Shown: piece after piece, positions 51,829 through 60,848 of the stretch
How positions within the stretch are numbered: the first letter of the stretch is position 1
Layout: each line of letters opens with the position of its first letter
From: Nocardioides sp. TRM66260-LWL
GTDB lineage: Bacteria > Actinomycetota > Actinomycetes > Propionibacteriales > Nocardioidaceae
Assembly: GCF_020075545.1 (NCBI RefSeq)
Contig: NZ_JAIQZK010000001.1
Span: 62,001 to 126,000, forward strand
Reading direction: 5' to 3'
Length of the DNA stretch: 64,000 nucleotides
Translations under genes and position numbers: made by a program
The notes under the pieces: model-generated
Told to the model about the DNA's origin: nothing
What the model saw: the letters and a program-made list of their open reading frames with translations, nothing else
Database searches by the model: none

Positions 51829-53280
51829 GTGAGCATCGACGTCCCCCCGGCCGCCGACACCGCCGACTCCGCCGCCGACTCCGCCGCAGACGTCCTCGCG
51901 GCCGCGCCGGCCGCCGGCCCGGACGCCCTGCGCGCCACCCACGAGCGGCTGCGCGCGACCTTCCGCACCGGACGCACCCGCTCCTACGAGTGGCGGCACC
52001 AGCAGCTGACCGCCCTGGGCCGCCTGGTCGAGGAGAACGAGGAGCGCATCGCGCAGGCGCTGCACGCCGACCTCGGACGCACCCCGGCCGAGGCCTGGCT
52101 CGGCGACCTCTCCTCGACGACCGCCGAGATCGAGTTCGCCCGCAAGCGGCTGCGCCGCTGGATGCGCCGACGTCGCACCGGGCTGCCGCTCAACCAGCGA
52201 CCCGCGTCGGCCTGGATCCAGTACGACCCGCTCGGCACGGTGCTCGTCATCGGGCCGTGGAACTACCCGGTCTACCTCGTGCTCAGCCCGCTGGTGGCCG
52301 CGATCGCCGCCGGCAACTGCGCCGTCCTCAAGCCCTCCGAGCTGGCGCCGGCCTGCTCGGCGCTCATGGCCGAGCTGATCCCGGCCTACCTCGACTCCTC
52401 CGCGATCGCGGTGGTCGAGGGCGACGGCGAGACCACGCAGCAGCTGCTCGCCCTCGGCTTCGACCACGCGCTGTTCACCGGCGGCACCGAGGTCGGCCGG
52501 CACATCCTGGCGGGCGCGGCGGCCACCCTCACGCCGGTGACGCTCGAGCTGGGCGGCAAGAGCCCGGTCATCGTGCACCGCGACGCCGACCTCGAGGTCG
52601 CCGCCCGCCGCATCGCCTGGCTGAAGCTGATGAACTCCGGCCAGACCTGCATCGCGCCCGACTACGTCCTCGTCGACCGCGCGGTCGCCGACCGGTTCGT
52701 CGGCCTGCTCACCGCCACCCTCGCGGAGTTCACCGCCGACCGCGGCGCCGGCCTGCGCGTCGTCAACGAGCGTCAGCACGCGCGGCTCGTCGGCTGCCTC
52801 GAGCGCACCCGCGGCGAGATCGTCCTCGGCGGCACCAGCGACGCCGAGGCGCTGACCATCGCGCCCACCGTGGTCCTCGACCCCGCGCCCGACGACGCCG
52901 TGATGGCCGACGAGCTGTTCGGGCCGATCCTCCCGGTGCTGCGCTACACCGCGATCGACGACGCGATCGACCTGATCGAGCAGCGTCCCGCGCCCCTGGC
53001 GCTCTACTGCTTCACCGGCGACGCCGCCGTCCGCGAGCAGGTCGGTCGGGTCGCCGCGGGCGGCATCGTGTTCAACCACGTCGCCATGCACGTGCTCGCC
53101 CCGCAGCTGCCGTTCGGCGGCGTCGGCGAGAGCGGCATGGGCGCCTACCACGGCGAGTGGGGCTTCCAGACGCTCAGCCACCGCAAGCCGGTGCTGGTGA
53201 AGACCACCTGGCCCGACCCCCGCTTCGTCTACCCGCCCTACACCGACGCCGCGCTGCGGCTGATGCGTCGCCTCTTCTAG
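51829..53280 (+). CDS. aldehyde dehydrogenase (class 3-like)
   Basis: A 483-residue NAD(P)-dependent aldehyde dehydrogenase. The general base is Glu240 ('VTLELGGKSP') and the nucleophile Cys274 ('MNSGQTCIAPDY'). 'VIGPWNYPVYLVLSPLVAAI' and 'FTGGTEVGRHI' bind cofactor. The short N-terminus after a Ser/Ala/Asp-rich start and the C-terminal 'PFGGVGESGMGAYHGEWGFQTLSHRK' (in pieces) are like fatty-aldehyde dehydrogenases of class 3. GTG 51829 has GAGGT upstream. It lies just before the mce operon, consistent with lipid use. Confidence 0.92.
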   Translation: MSIDVPPAADTADSAADSAADVLAAAPAAGPDALRATHERLRATFRTGRTRSYEWRHQQLTALGRLVEENEERIAQALHADLGRTPAEAWLGDLSSTTAEIEFARKRLRRWMRRRRTGLPLNQRPASAWIQYDPLGTVLVIGPWNYPVYLVLSPLVAAIAAGNCAVLKPSELAPACSALMAELIPAYLDSSAIAVVEGDGETTQQLLALGFDHALFTGGTEVGRHILAGAAATLTPVTLELGGKSPVIVHRDADLEVAARRIAWLKLMNSGQTCIAPDYVLVDRAVADRFVGLLTATLAEFTADRGAGLRVVNERQHARLVGCLERTRGEIVLGGTSDAEALTIAPTVVLDPAPDDAVMADELFGPILPVLRYTAIDDAIDLIEQRPAPLALYCFTGDAAVREQVGRVAAGGIVFNHVAMHVLAPQLPFGGVGESGMGAYHGEWGFQTLSHRKPVLVKTTWPDPRFVYPPYTDAALRLMRRLF

Positions 53281-53300
53281 CGTCCGCCGCGCCCGAGCAC

Positions 53301-53330
53301 CCGGACCGGCCTCCCCCCAGGCCGGTCCGG
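53301..53330. terminator. hairpin terminator between aldehyde dehydrogenase and mce operon
   Basis: CCGGACCGGCCT (53301-53312) pairs perfectly with AGGCCGGTCCGG (53319-53330) around six C residues. It starts 21 bp after the dehydrogenase stop and should limit read-through into the mce operon. Confidence 0.75.
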
Positions 53331-53406
53331 GCCCCGACCGCCCCGCGGTCGTCCCCAGCCACCCAGCCCCCGGGGGGGAGGGGCCACCACGTCGAGGGAG
53401 GACGCG

Positions 53407-54255
53407 ATGGCCACCGTGCAGGCGCCCGCCGGCATGACGCCGCAGGCCACCGAGATCGCCCGGGAGGCGGTCCGCCGCGGCAACCCGCTGGCGATGCCCG
53501 GCCTGACCCGGCTCCTGGGCGTGCTCGGCGACTTCTACCGCTTCTGCGGCGTCACCTTCGTGCGCGCGCTCACCCGGCGGTTCCGGTTCGCGGAGTTCGT
53601 CGAGCAGGCCTGGTTCATCACCACGGTGTCGCTGCTCCCGGCCATGCTGGTCTCGATCCCGCTCTGCGTGATCATCATCTTCCAGGTCAACCAGCTGCTC
53701 ATCCAGATCGGCGCGATCGACCTCGCCGGCGCGGGCGCGGCCGTCGCGGTCGTGCGCGAGATCGGGCCGATCGTCTCGGTGCTGGTCGTCGCCGGCGCCG
53801 GCGCCACGGCCATCTGCGCCGACCTCGGCTCGCGGAAGATCCGCGAGGAGATCGACGCCATGACGACGTTGGGCATCGACCCCATCGAGCGGCTGGTGGT
53901 GCCGCGGGTGGTGGCCTCGACGGTCGTCGGCGTCGCCCTCAACGGCGTCGTCTCGATCGTCGGCCTGGTCGGCGGGTACGTGTTCTCGGTACTGCTCCAG
54001 GGCGCCACCCCCGGGCTCTACCTCAGCGACCTGACGCTGCTCGTCGGGCTCAGCGACTTCGTCGCCTCCGAGCTCAAGGCCGCGGTCTTCGGCCTGCTCG
54101 CCGGGCTCACCGCCTGCTACCTCGGCCTCAACGCCAAGGGTGGGCCCAAGGGCGTGGGGGAGGCCGTCAACCAGACGGTCGTCTACGCGTTCATGCTGCT
54201 GTTCGCGGCCAACAGCGTCATCTCCACCGTGTTCCTGAACCTCAAGGGAGCCTGA
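53407..54255 (+). CDS. yrbEA: MlaE/YrbE-type permease of the mce system, first subunit
   Basis: A 282-residue integral membrane protein of the MlaE family, with about five or six helices. The conserved cytoplasmic 'ADLGSRKIREEIDAMTTLGIDPIERLVVPR' (in pieces) holds the E-E-I-D-A-x-x-x-x-G-I/V motif that contacts an ATPase. It forms the permease of the lipid importer with the next gene. AGGGAGGA precedes ATG 53407. The Mkl/MceG-type ATPase is not in this window and must be encoded elsewhere. Confidence 0.92.
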   Translation: MATVQAPAGMTPQATEIAREAVRRGNPLAMPGLTRLLGVLGDFYRFCGVTFVRALTRRFRFAEFVEQAWFITTVSLLPAMLVSIPLCVIIIFQVNQLLIQIGAIDLAGAGAAVAVVREIGPIVSVLVVAGAGATAICADLGSRKIREEIDAMTTLGIDPIERLVVPRVVASTVVGVALNGVVSIVGLVGGYVFSVLLQGATPGLYLSDLTLLVGLSDFVASELKAAVFGLLAGLTACYLGLNAKGGPKGVGEAVNQTVVYAFMLLFAANSVISTVFLNLKGA

Positions 54256-54256
54256 C

Positions 54257-55108
54257 ATGGCCCTCCTCTCCGGCGACGGCCTCGCGGGCGCGGTGAGCGG
54301 CGCGCTCGGCGCGCCGACCCGCGCGCTGGGCCGGCTCGGCGGGCAGCTGCGCTTCCACGCCGGCGCCTACGCCCAGTTCCCGCGGGCCGCGCGCCGCTAC
54401 CCCAAGGAGGTCGTCCGGCTGCTGGCCGAGGTGTCCCTCGGCTCGGGCGCGCTCGCGCTGATCGGCGGCACCGTGCTCGTCATCGGCTTCCTCACCGCCG
54501 CGTCCGGCATCGAGGTGGGCCTGCAGGCCTACACCACCTTCGGCAACATCGGGGTCTCGTCGCTCTCGGGCTTCTTCTCGGCGTACTTCAACACCCGCGA
54601 GGTCGCCCCGATCGTCGCCGGCATCGCCCTGACGGCCACCGTCGGCGCGGGCTTCACCGCCCAGATCGGCGCGATGCGCGTCTCGGAGGAGATCGACGCG
54701 CTGGAGGTCATGGCCGTCCCGCCGGTCGTGTACCTCGTCTCGACCCGGATCCTGGCCGGCCTGATCGCCGTCGTCCCGCTGTTCGCGACCGCCGTGATCA
54801 TGTGCTTCCTGGCCACCAAGCTGGTGGTCACGGTCGGCTACGGCCAGGCGCCGGGCATCTACGAGCACTACTTCTCGACGTTCCTGATCCCCGGCGACCT
54901 CCTGCTCGCCCTGCTCAAGACGGTGCTGATGGCGCTGCTGGTGATCTCGGTCTGCTGCTACCAGGGCTTCCACGCCAGCGGCGGCCCGGCCGGCGTCGGG
55001 CGGGCGGTCGGCAGCGCGGTGCGCACGTCGCTGATCGCGATCATGGTCCTCGACCTCGCCTTCGGGCTCGCCGTCTGGGGCGGCCCGTCGGTGCACATCT
55101 CGGGATGA
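54257..55108 (+). CDS. yrbEB: MlaE/YrbE-type permease of the mce system, second subunit
   Basis: A 283-residue partner permease. It has 'AQIGAMRVSEEIDALEVMAV', the same E-E-I-D-A-L motif, and a more amphipathic N-terminal region ('LRFHAGAYAQFPRAARRYPK'). The start lies 1 bp after the first permease stop, and its own stop overlaps mceA (ATGA). The pair probably forms a heterodimer that takes lipids or sterols from the Mce shuttle. Confidence 0.92.
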   Translation: MALLSGDGLAGAVSGALGAPTRALGRLGGQLRFHAGAYAQFPRAARRYPKEVVRLLAEVSLGSGALALIGGTVLVIGFLTAASGIEVGLQAYTTFGNIGVSSLSGFFSAYFNTREVAPIVAGIALTATVGAGFTAQIGAMRVSEEIDALEVMAVPPVVYLVSTRILAGLIAVVPLFATAVIMCFLATKLVVTVGYGQAPGIYEHYFSTFLIPGDLLLALLKTVLMALLVISVCCYQGFHASGGPAGVGRAVGSAVRTSLIAIMVLDLAFGLAVWGGPSVHISG

Positions 55109-56328
55109 GCGCCGTGACCCGCCCCCGTCGTCCCGTCCTGCTGTCGCGCTCGGCCCGCGACGTCGGCTACGGCCTCGCCTTCGTGCTGCTTCTCGCGGGC
55201 CTGCTCGCCGGCACCGTCGTGCTCTACCGCGGCGACCTGCGCGACACCGTCGAGGTCACCGTCGTTTCCCCGCGCGCCGGCCTGACGCTGGCCACCGGCA
55301 CCGCGGTCAAGGTGCGCGGGGTCGAGGTCGGCACGGTCGAGCGCATCGAGCCCGACGGCGACGGCGTGCGGCTGACGCTGGCGGTCGAGCGCGACCAGCT
55401 GGCCGACATCCCGGCCGACGTCACCGCGCAGATCGTCCCGCCGACGGCCTTCGGCGCGAAGTACGTGCAGCTCTCCGCCCCGGCCCGGCGCACCGTCGAC
55501 ACCCCGCTCGCCGCGGGCGACACCGTCCGCGCCGACCGCGTCACCGTCGAGATCGACCAGACCTTCCAACGGCTCACCGGCGTGCTCGACGCCGCGCGGC
55601 CCGCCCAGGTGAACGCCGCGCTCTCGGCCCTGGCGACGGCCCTCGACGGCCGCGGCGAGCGGATCGGACGCCTCGTCACCCGCCTCGACCGGTACGCCCG
55701 GGCCCTGCAGCCGAGCCTGCCGACGCTCGTCGACGACCTGCGCCGCGCCGATCGCGTCGCCCGGGTCTACGACCGGGCGCTGCCCGACCTGCTCGCCGCC
55801 GGCCAGGACGCCGGGACGACGGTGCGCACCCTGCAGCGGCAGGAGACCGCGCTGCGCGACCTGCTCACCGGGCTGCGGTCGTTCTCCGGCAGCACCGACG
55901 CCTTCGTCCGCGCGACCGGCCCCGGCCTGCGGCGCTCGCTCACCGAGCTCCGCTCGACCACGCGCATCCTGGCCCGCTACGCCCCCGAGCTGCCCTGCGT
56001 CATCGAGGGCGTCGCCTACAACAACGGCAAGCTCGAGACGGTGGTCGGCGGCCTCAACCCGGGCATCACGACCTTCACCCGGCTCCAGCCCGCGATCGGC
56101 TCCTACACCGCGCCGCGCGACGCCCTGCAGATCGGCGACACCCGCGGACCCAGCTGCTACGGCCTGCCGGTGCTCGGCGCCGACGAGCAGAACCCGCCGA
56201 ACCCGCACTTCGTCATCGGCACCGACCCGTACGCCCGCACGCCGCAGACGCCGACCGAGGACGTCGCGACCACCTTCTTCGGCGCGCTCGCGGGCGTCCT
56301 GAACTTCGCCCCCGGAGGTGGACGATGA
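55105..56328 (+). CDS. mceA: Mce family protein A
   Basis: A 407-residue envelope protein: one N-terminal membrane helix ('VGYGLAFVLLLAGLLAGTVVLY'-like), then the MCE/MlaD domain ('VTVVSPRAGLTLATGTAVKVRGVEVGTVERI' in pieces). A long helical region follows, with a Cys-containing C-terminal part ('ELPCVIEGVAYNNGKLETVVGG' in pieces; 'PSCYGLP'). It forms part of the hexameric lipid-transfer tunnel. Coupled by ATGA to both neighbours. Confidence 0.9.
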   Translation: MSAVTRPRRPVLLSRSARDVGYGLAFVLLLAGLLAGTVVLYRGDLRDTVEVTVVSPRAGLTLATGTAVKVRGVEVGTVERIEPDGDGVRLTLAVERDQLADIPADVTAQIVPPTAFGAKYVQLSAPARRTVDTPLAAGDTVRADRVTVEIDQTFQRLTGVLDAARPAQVNAALSALATALDGRGERIGRLVTRLDRYARALQPSLPTLVDDLRRADRVARVYDRALPDLLAAGQDAGTTVRTLQRQETALRDLLTGLRSFSGSTDAFVRATGPGLRRSLTELRSTTRILARYAPELPCVIEGVAYNNGKLETVVGGLNPGITTFTRLQPAIGSYTAPRDALQIGDTRGPSCYGLPVLGADEQNPPNPHFVIGTDPYARTPQTPTEDVATTFFGALAGVLNFAPGGGR

Positions 56329-57362
56329 GCTCCCCGGTGCTGCGTCGGCGCCGCGCCGACCTGATCCGGCTGACGGTCTTCCTGGTGCTGGCCGGGCTGG
56401 TCACCGCCTACCTCGTCGTGGTGCTCGGCGACGTGCGGCCCGGCGAGCGCCGCGAGTACCGCGCGGTCTTCCGCGACGTCTCCGGCCTCGAGGTCGGCGA
56501 CCAGGTGCGGGTCGCCAGCGTCGCCGTCGGGACGGTGCGCTCGGTGCGGGTGCGGCCCGACGCCACCGTCGAGGTCGCCTTCGACCTCGACGCCGACGTC
56601 ACCCTCAACGACTCCACGACCGCCGCCGTGCGCTACCGCAACCTGATCGGCGACCGCTACGTCGAGCTCAAGCGTCCCCGCGCCGATGCGCCCGTCCTCG
56701 CCGCGGGCGCCACCATCCCGGCCAGCCGCACCCGCGCCGCGGTCGACCTCGACACCCTGCTCAACGGCTTCAAGCCGCTGTTCGCGGGCCTGAACCCGAC
56801 CCAGATCAACGACCTGTCCGGCCAGCTGGTGGAGGTGCTCCAGGGCCAGCGCAGCGCCGTGACCCGCCTGGTCTCGACGATCGCCTCGCTCACCCCGGCC
56901 CTGGCCGACCGCGAGCAGCTGATCGGCTCGGTGGTCGGCAACCTCGACCGGGTCGTCGGCACCCTCGACGGCCGCCGTGACGCGCTGGGCGAGCTCATCG
57001 ACCAGCTCGACGAGCTCTCCACCGGGTTGGCCCGCGACGACGACCGCCTGCTCGACGCCGCGGCACGCATCGACACCCTCGCCCGGCGGGGCACCGGCCT
57101 GGTCGACGGCGTCCGCCCCGACCTCACCCCGGTGCTCGAGAGCCTGGCCACCGGCTCGAGGCGGCTCAACGGCCAGGCCGACGAGCTCGACCGCGTGCTC
57201 AAGGAGCTGCCGCGACACTTCCTGCGGGTCTCCCAGACGGCCTCGTACGGCAACTTCTTCAACTTCTTCCTCTGCGGCGTGCGGCTGCGGCTGGCCGACC
57301 TCGGCGGGCAGCCGCTGCTCACCCCGTGGATCTACAGCGACCTCGAGAGGTGCCGCCGATGA
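56325..57362 (+). CDS. mceB: Mce family protein B
   Basis: A 345-residue Mce protein. The N-terminal helix 'LIRLTVFLVLAGLVTAYLVVV' leads to the MCE domain ('RAVFRDVSGLEVGDQVRVAS', 'VAVGTVRSVRV'). A 200-residue coiled-coil stretch follows and the C-terminus ends 'FFNFFLCGVRLRLADLGGQP', typical of MceB. It overlaps mceA and mceC by 4 bp each. Confidence 0.9.
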   Translation: MSSPVLRRRRADLIRLTVFLVLAGLVTAYLVVVLGDVRPGERREYRAVFRDVSGLEVGDQVRVASVAVGTVRSVRVRPDATVEVAFDLDADVTLNDSTTAAVRYRNLIGDRYVELKRPRADAPVLAAGATIPASRTRAAVDLDTLLNGFKPLFAGLNPTQINDLSGQLVEVLQGQRSAVTRLVSTIASLTPALADREQLIGSVVGNLDRVVGTLDGRRDALGELIDQLDELSTGLARDDDRLLDAAARIDTLARRGTGLVDGVRPDLTPVLESLATGSRRLNGQADELDRVLKELPRHFLRVSQTASYGNFFNFFLCGVRLRLADLGGQPLLTPWIYSDLERCRR

Positions 57363-58375
57363 GCCGCGCCCGGCGTCCGCGCCGCGACCGCCTCCGCGTC
57401 CCGACCCCCGTGCTCGGCCTGGTCGGCACGCTGCTGATCGTGGCGGTCGTGGTCGGCGCCATCCGCTTCGACTCCCTGCCGCTGGCCGATCGCGGCCGCG
57501 AGGTGCGCGTCGAGCTCGCCGAGGCCGGCGGCCTGCAGCCGGGCGACGACGTGGTGGTCTCGGGGGCGAAGGTCGGCACCGTGCGCGCGCTCGACCTGCG
57601 CGGCACCACGGTCGAGGCCACCCTGCGGATCGCCCAGGACGACCTGCGGCTCGGCGCGCAGACCCGCGCCAAGATCGTCACCATCACGCTGCTCGGCCAG
57701 GCCGCGCTCCAGCTGGTCCCGGCGGGGGAGGGCGAGCTCCGCGGGCCGATCCCGCGCGAGCGCACCACCTCGCCCTACGACGTCACCGCGGCGCTGAGCC
57801 AGCTCACCACCGAGACCGCGCAGATCGACGTCGACCAGCTGGCGTCCTCGCTGCAGCAGGTGTCCTCGGCGTTCGCCGACACCCCGGCCGAGGTCCGGCC
57901 CGCCCTGGAGGGCGTGGCGCGGCTCTCCCAGGTGATCTCCCGCAACGACGCGACGCTGCGACGCCTGCTCGCCCGCGCGGGCCGCGTCACCGCGGTGCTC
58001 GCCGACCGCGACGCCCAGGTCACCAGCCTGCTGCGCTCCGGGCAGGACCTCCTCGGCCAGCTGACGGCGCGCCGCGAGGTCGTCGACGCGCTGCTGGTCG
58101 ACGCCACCCGCGTCTCCCGCTCCGTGCGCGCGCTGAGCGAGGAGAACACCGACGCGATCGGCCCGGCGCTCGACCAGCTCGACGCCGTGGTCGACGTGCT
58201 GCGCCGCAACCGCGCGCAGCTCGACGCCGCGCTCGACGGCGTCCGCGACTACGCCACGGCGTTCGGCGAGGCGGTCTCCACCGGCCCGTTCTTCGACGCC
58301 TACATCCAGAACCTCACCTCGCCCGCGACCCTGGCGCCGATCCTCTCGGCGATGCTCGAAGGAGGCGCCTCGTGA
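57359..58375 (+). CDS. mceC: Mce family protein C
   Basis: A 338-residue Mce protein with the N-terminal helix 'VLGLVGTLLIVAVVVGAIRF' and the MCE domain 'VRVELAEAGGLQPGDDVVVSGAKVGTVRALDL' (in pieces). A long helical region with heptad-like repeats follows. The C-terminus ('FFDAYIQNLTSPATLAPILS') matches MceC proteins that end in a short conserved F-x-x-Y-x-x-N block. ATGA coupling with mceB, GTGA with mceD. Confidence 0.9.
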   Translation: MSRARRPRRDRLRVPTPVLGLVGTLLIVAVVVGAIRFDSLPLADRGREVRVELAEAGGLQPGDDVVVSGAKVGTVRALDLRGTTVEATLRIAQDDLRLGAQTRAKIVTITLLGQAALQLVPAGEGELRGPIPRERTTSPYDVTAALSQLTTETAQIDVDQLASSLQQVSSAFADTPAEVRPALEGVARLSQVISRNDATLRRLLARAGRVTAVLADRDAQVTSLLRSGQDLLGQLTARREVVDALLVDATRVSRSVRALSEENTDAIGPALDQLDAVVDVLRRNRAQLDAALDGVRDYATAFGEAVSTGPFFDAYIQNLTSPATLAPILSAMLEGGAS

Positions 58376-59571
58376 GCGGCCCCGTCACCGGCCCCGTCAC
58401 CGTGCGCGTCGTCGAGCCGGACGCGCCCCGCCGCCGTCGGCTCCCGGCACGGGACGCCCTGCGGGCGCTCGGCCCGCGACGCCTGGTGCTCCTCGGCGTC
58501 GTCCTCGCGCTGGCCCTCGGCGGCCTCGCCCTGTGGCGGCACGACGACCGCACCACGATCACGGCCTACTTCAGCGGCACGACCGGCCTGTACGTCGGCG
58601 ACCAGGTGCGCGTGCTGGGCGTGCACGTCGGCGACGTCACGGCGGTCGAGCCGGAGGGAGGCCGGGTGCGGGTCGAGCTCGCGGTCGAGTCCGACCGGCC
58701 GATCCCGGCAGACGCCAAGGCGGCCATCGTGGCGCCGAGCCTGGTCAGTGGCCGCTTCGTCCAGCTCGCGCCCGCCTACGACGGCGGCCCGCGGATGGCG
58801 GACGGGGCCGTCCTCGACACCGACCGCACCGCCGTGCCCGTCTCCTTCGACGAGGTCAAGCGGGAGCTCACCGATCTCGCCACCGCCCTGGGCCCCGACG
58901 GGCCGGTCGGACGCAGCGGCGCGCTCGCGCAGGCCATCGGCGCGGTCGACGCCAACCTCGGACGCGGCGGCGCCGCACGCCTGCGCACGTCGCTGAGCAC
59001 GCTCCGCTCGGCGGCCGCCACCATCTCGGAGGGACGCGGCGACCTGTTCGCCACCATCCGCAACCTCGACGTCTTCACCCGCACGCTGCTGCGCTACGAC
59101 GTCTCGGTGCGCGGCTTCACCACCAACCTGCGCTCGGCCAGCGACGTGCTCGCGCAGAACCGCACCCGCCTCACCACGGTCGTCCGCGAGCTCGAGCGGG
59201 CGCTGCGCTCGGTCGGCGCGCTCGCGCGCCGCCACGACGTGCGGCTCACCCGCGGCGTCCGCGACGCGGCCGACCTCTCGGCGACCCTGGCCGACAAGGC
59301 CGACGTGCTCGGCCAGATCCTGCACCTGGGGCCGCACGCCGTCGCCGACCTCTTCCTGGCCGTCGACAACCACGCGCTCACCGGACGCCTCGCCCTCGGC
59401 AACATCGACTCCACCGCCTCCCTCCTGTGCGGGCTCGTCCTCGGGGTGGGCGGCAGCGAGGGGCAGTGCCGGCAGGCCCTGGGCCCGCTGCTCGACGCTC
59501 TCGGCGTCTCGGCGGTGCCCGGCTCGGCCGCGGCGACCCAGCTCGGCTCCGGGAAGGGGCGGGCCCGATGA
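58372..59571 (+). CDS. mceD: Mce family protein D
   Basis: A 399-residue Mce protein. About 35 basic residues precede the membrane helix ('RLVLLGVVLALALGGLALW'); the MCE domain contains 'TTGLYVGDQVRVLGVHVGDV', the usual G-L-Y-x-G-D-x-V-R-V-L-G block of MceD. A helical tail follows, with a C-terminal 'LLCGLVLGVGGSEGQCRQAL' bearing two Cys. GTG 58372 overlaps the mceC stop. Confidence 0.9.
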   Translation: MSGPVTGPVTVRVVEPDAPRRRRLPARDALRALGPRRLVLLGVVLALALGGLALWRHDDRTTITAYFSGTTGLYVGDQVRVLGVHVGDVTAVEPEGGRVRVELAVESDRPIPADAKAAIVAPSLVSGRFVQLAPAYDGGPRMADGAVLDTDRTAVPVSFDEVKRELTDLATALGPDGPVGRSGALAQAIGAVDANLGRGGAARLRTSLSTLRSAAATISEGRGDLFATIRNLDVFTRTLLRYDVSVRGFTTNLRSASDVLAQNRTRLTTVVRELERALRSVGALARRHDVRLTRGVRDAADLSATLADKADVLGQILHLGPHAVADLFLAVDNHALTGRLALGNIDSTASLLCGLVLGVGGSEGQCRQALGPLLDALGVSAVPGSAAATQLGSGKGRAR

Positions 59572-60848
59572 GCGCCCGCCGCGTCGGCCCCGGGTTCGTG
59601 GTCGCGCTCGTGCTGCTCGCCGTGGCGCTGAGCGGCTGCCGGCTGCACCCCGGCGACAACGTGCTGCCGGGGCAGACGGCCGTCGGCGGCGACGGCTACA
59701 CCGTCACCGTCACCTTCGACCGGGTCGAGAACCTGGTCCCGAACTCCGCGGTCATGCGCGACGACGTCACGATCGGCACCGTCGCCGACATCGAGGTCCG
59801 CGACTGGCAGGCCCGCGTCACGCTCCGGCTCCTGAAGGACGTCGCGCTGCCCGCCAACGCCACCTTCGCGATCGGGCAGAAGACGCTGCTGGGCGCCCAG
59901 TTCGTCGAGGTGGCCGATCCGTCGCGGCCGCGAGGACGGCTGACGGCGGGCGCCGACGTCCCGGTGGCGCAGACCGGCGCGTACCCGGCCACCGAGCAGG
60001 TGCTGGGCGCGGCGTCGCTGCTGCTGAACAACGGCGGCCTGGCGCAGATCAGCACGATCACCGGCGAGCTCGGCCGCGCCCTCGACGGCCGCACCACCGA
60101 CGTCCGCTCGGTGGTGCGCAGCCTCGACGCGCTGCTGGCCACCCTCGACCGCAACCGCACGCAGCTGATCAGCACGCTGGACTCCCTCGACCGGCTCTCG
60201 CGCACCCTGGTGCGCGGCGAGCCGCGGCTCGTCCGCGCGCTCGACCGGCTCGGTCCCGGCCTGGCCACCCTGAACCGCCAGCGCGACCTGCTGGTCGACG
60301 CGGTCACCCGCACCGGAGCGGCCAGCGTCGACGCCTCGCGCCTGATCGACGTCAACCAGCAGGCGCTGCTCGGCAACCTCGCCGACCTGCGGCCGGTGCT
60401 CGAGCGGATCAGCACGGTCGCCGACCAGATCCCCGAGGCGCTCAAGCTGGCGGTGAGCGTCCCGTTCCCGATCATGACCTCCGACCAGGCGCTCAAGGGC
60501 GACTACGCCAACCTCTTCGCCACGATCGACGTCTCGAACCGGGCGCTGGTCGAGAACTTCCTCCAGGCCGGCGCCGGCTCGCCGATCCGCGACGGCGGCG
60601 CCGGCGACCTCGACCAGGCCGGACTCGGCCAGCTGCTCGACCCGCCCACGCCGCCGCTGATCGGCGGGCTCCTCGGCGGAGCCGTCCAGGGCGTCACCGG
60701 CGGCCTGCTCGGCGGACTCGCCGGCGGAGCGAGCCCGTCCAGCCCGTCGCGCGGGCCGTCGACGGGCGGGTCCGCCCCGTCGCGGAGCCCCTCGCCCACA
60801 CCGGGCGGCTGCGGCCTGCTCGGCCCCCTGCTCGGAGGCTGCCGATGA
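59568..60848 (+). CDS. mceE: Mce family lipoprotein E
   Basis: A 426-residue lipoprotein: signal 'VVALVLLAVALSGCRL' with lipobox 'LSGC', then the MCE domain ('VTVTFDRVENLVPNSAVMRD', 'VTIGTVADIEV') and a helical shaft. As in other operons, the fifth Mce is the lipoprotein. The last 70 residues are odd: Gly/Leu-rich ('IGGLLGGAVQGVTGGLLGGL') then a Ser/Pro linker and 'GGCGLLGPLLGGC', perhaps a membrane-active or disulfide-closed tail. Confidence 0.9.
   Translation: MSARRVGPGFVVALVLLAVALSGCRLHPGDNVLPGQTAVGGDGYTVTVTFDRVENLVPNSAVMRDDVTIGTVADIEVRDWQARVTLRLLKDVALPANATFAIGQKTLLGAQFVEVADPSRPRGRLTAGADVPVAQTGAYPATEQVLGAASLLLNNGGLAQISTITGELGRALDGRTTDVRSVVRSLDALLATLDRNRTQLISTLDSLDRLSRTLVRGEPRLVRALDRLGPGLATLNRQRDLLVDAVTRTGAASVDASRLIDVNQQALLGNLADLRPVLERISTVADQIPEALKLAVSVPFPIMTSDQALKGDYANLFATIDVSNRALVENFLQAGAGSPIRDGGAGDLDQAGLGQLLDPPTPPLIGGLLGGAVQGVTGGLLGGLAGGASPSSPSRGPSTGGSAPSRSPSPTPGGCGLLGPLLGGCR

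Noticed and set aside
50577-54296. 1239-codon plus-strand frame across several genes
   Set aside because: It spans genes on both strands in another frame and reads as Arg/Pro/Ala low-complexity sequence.
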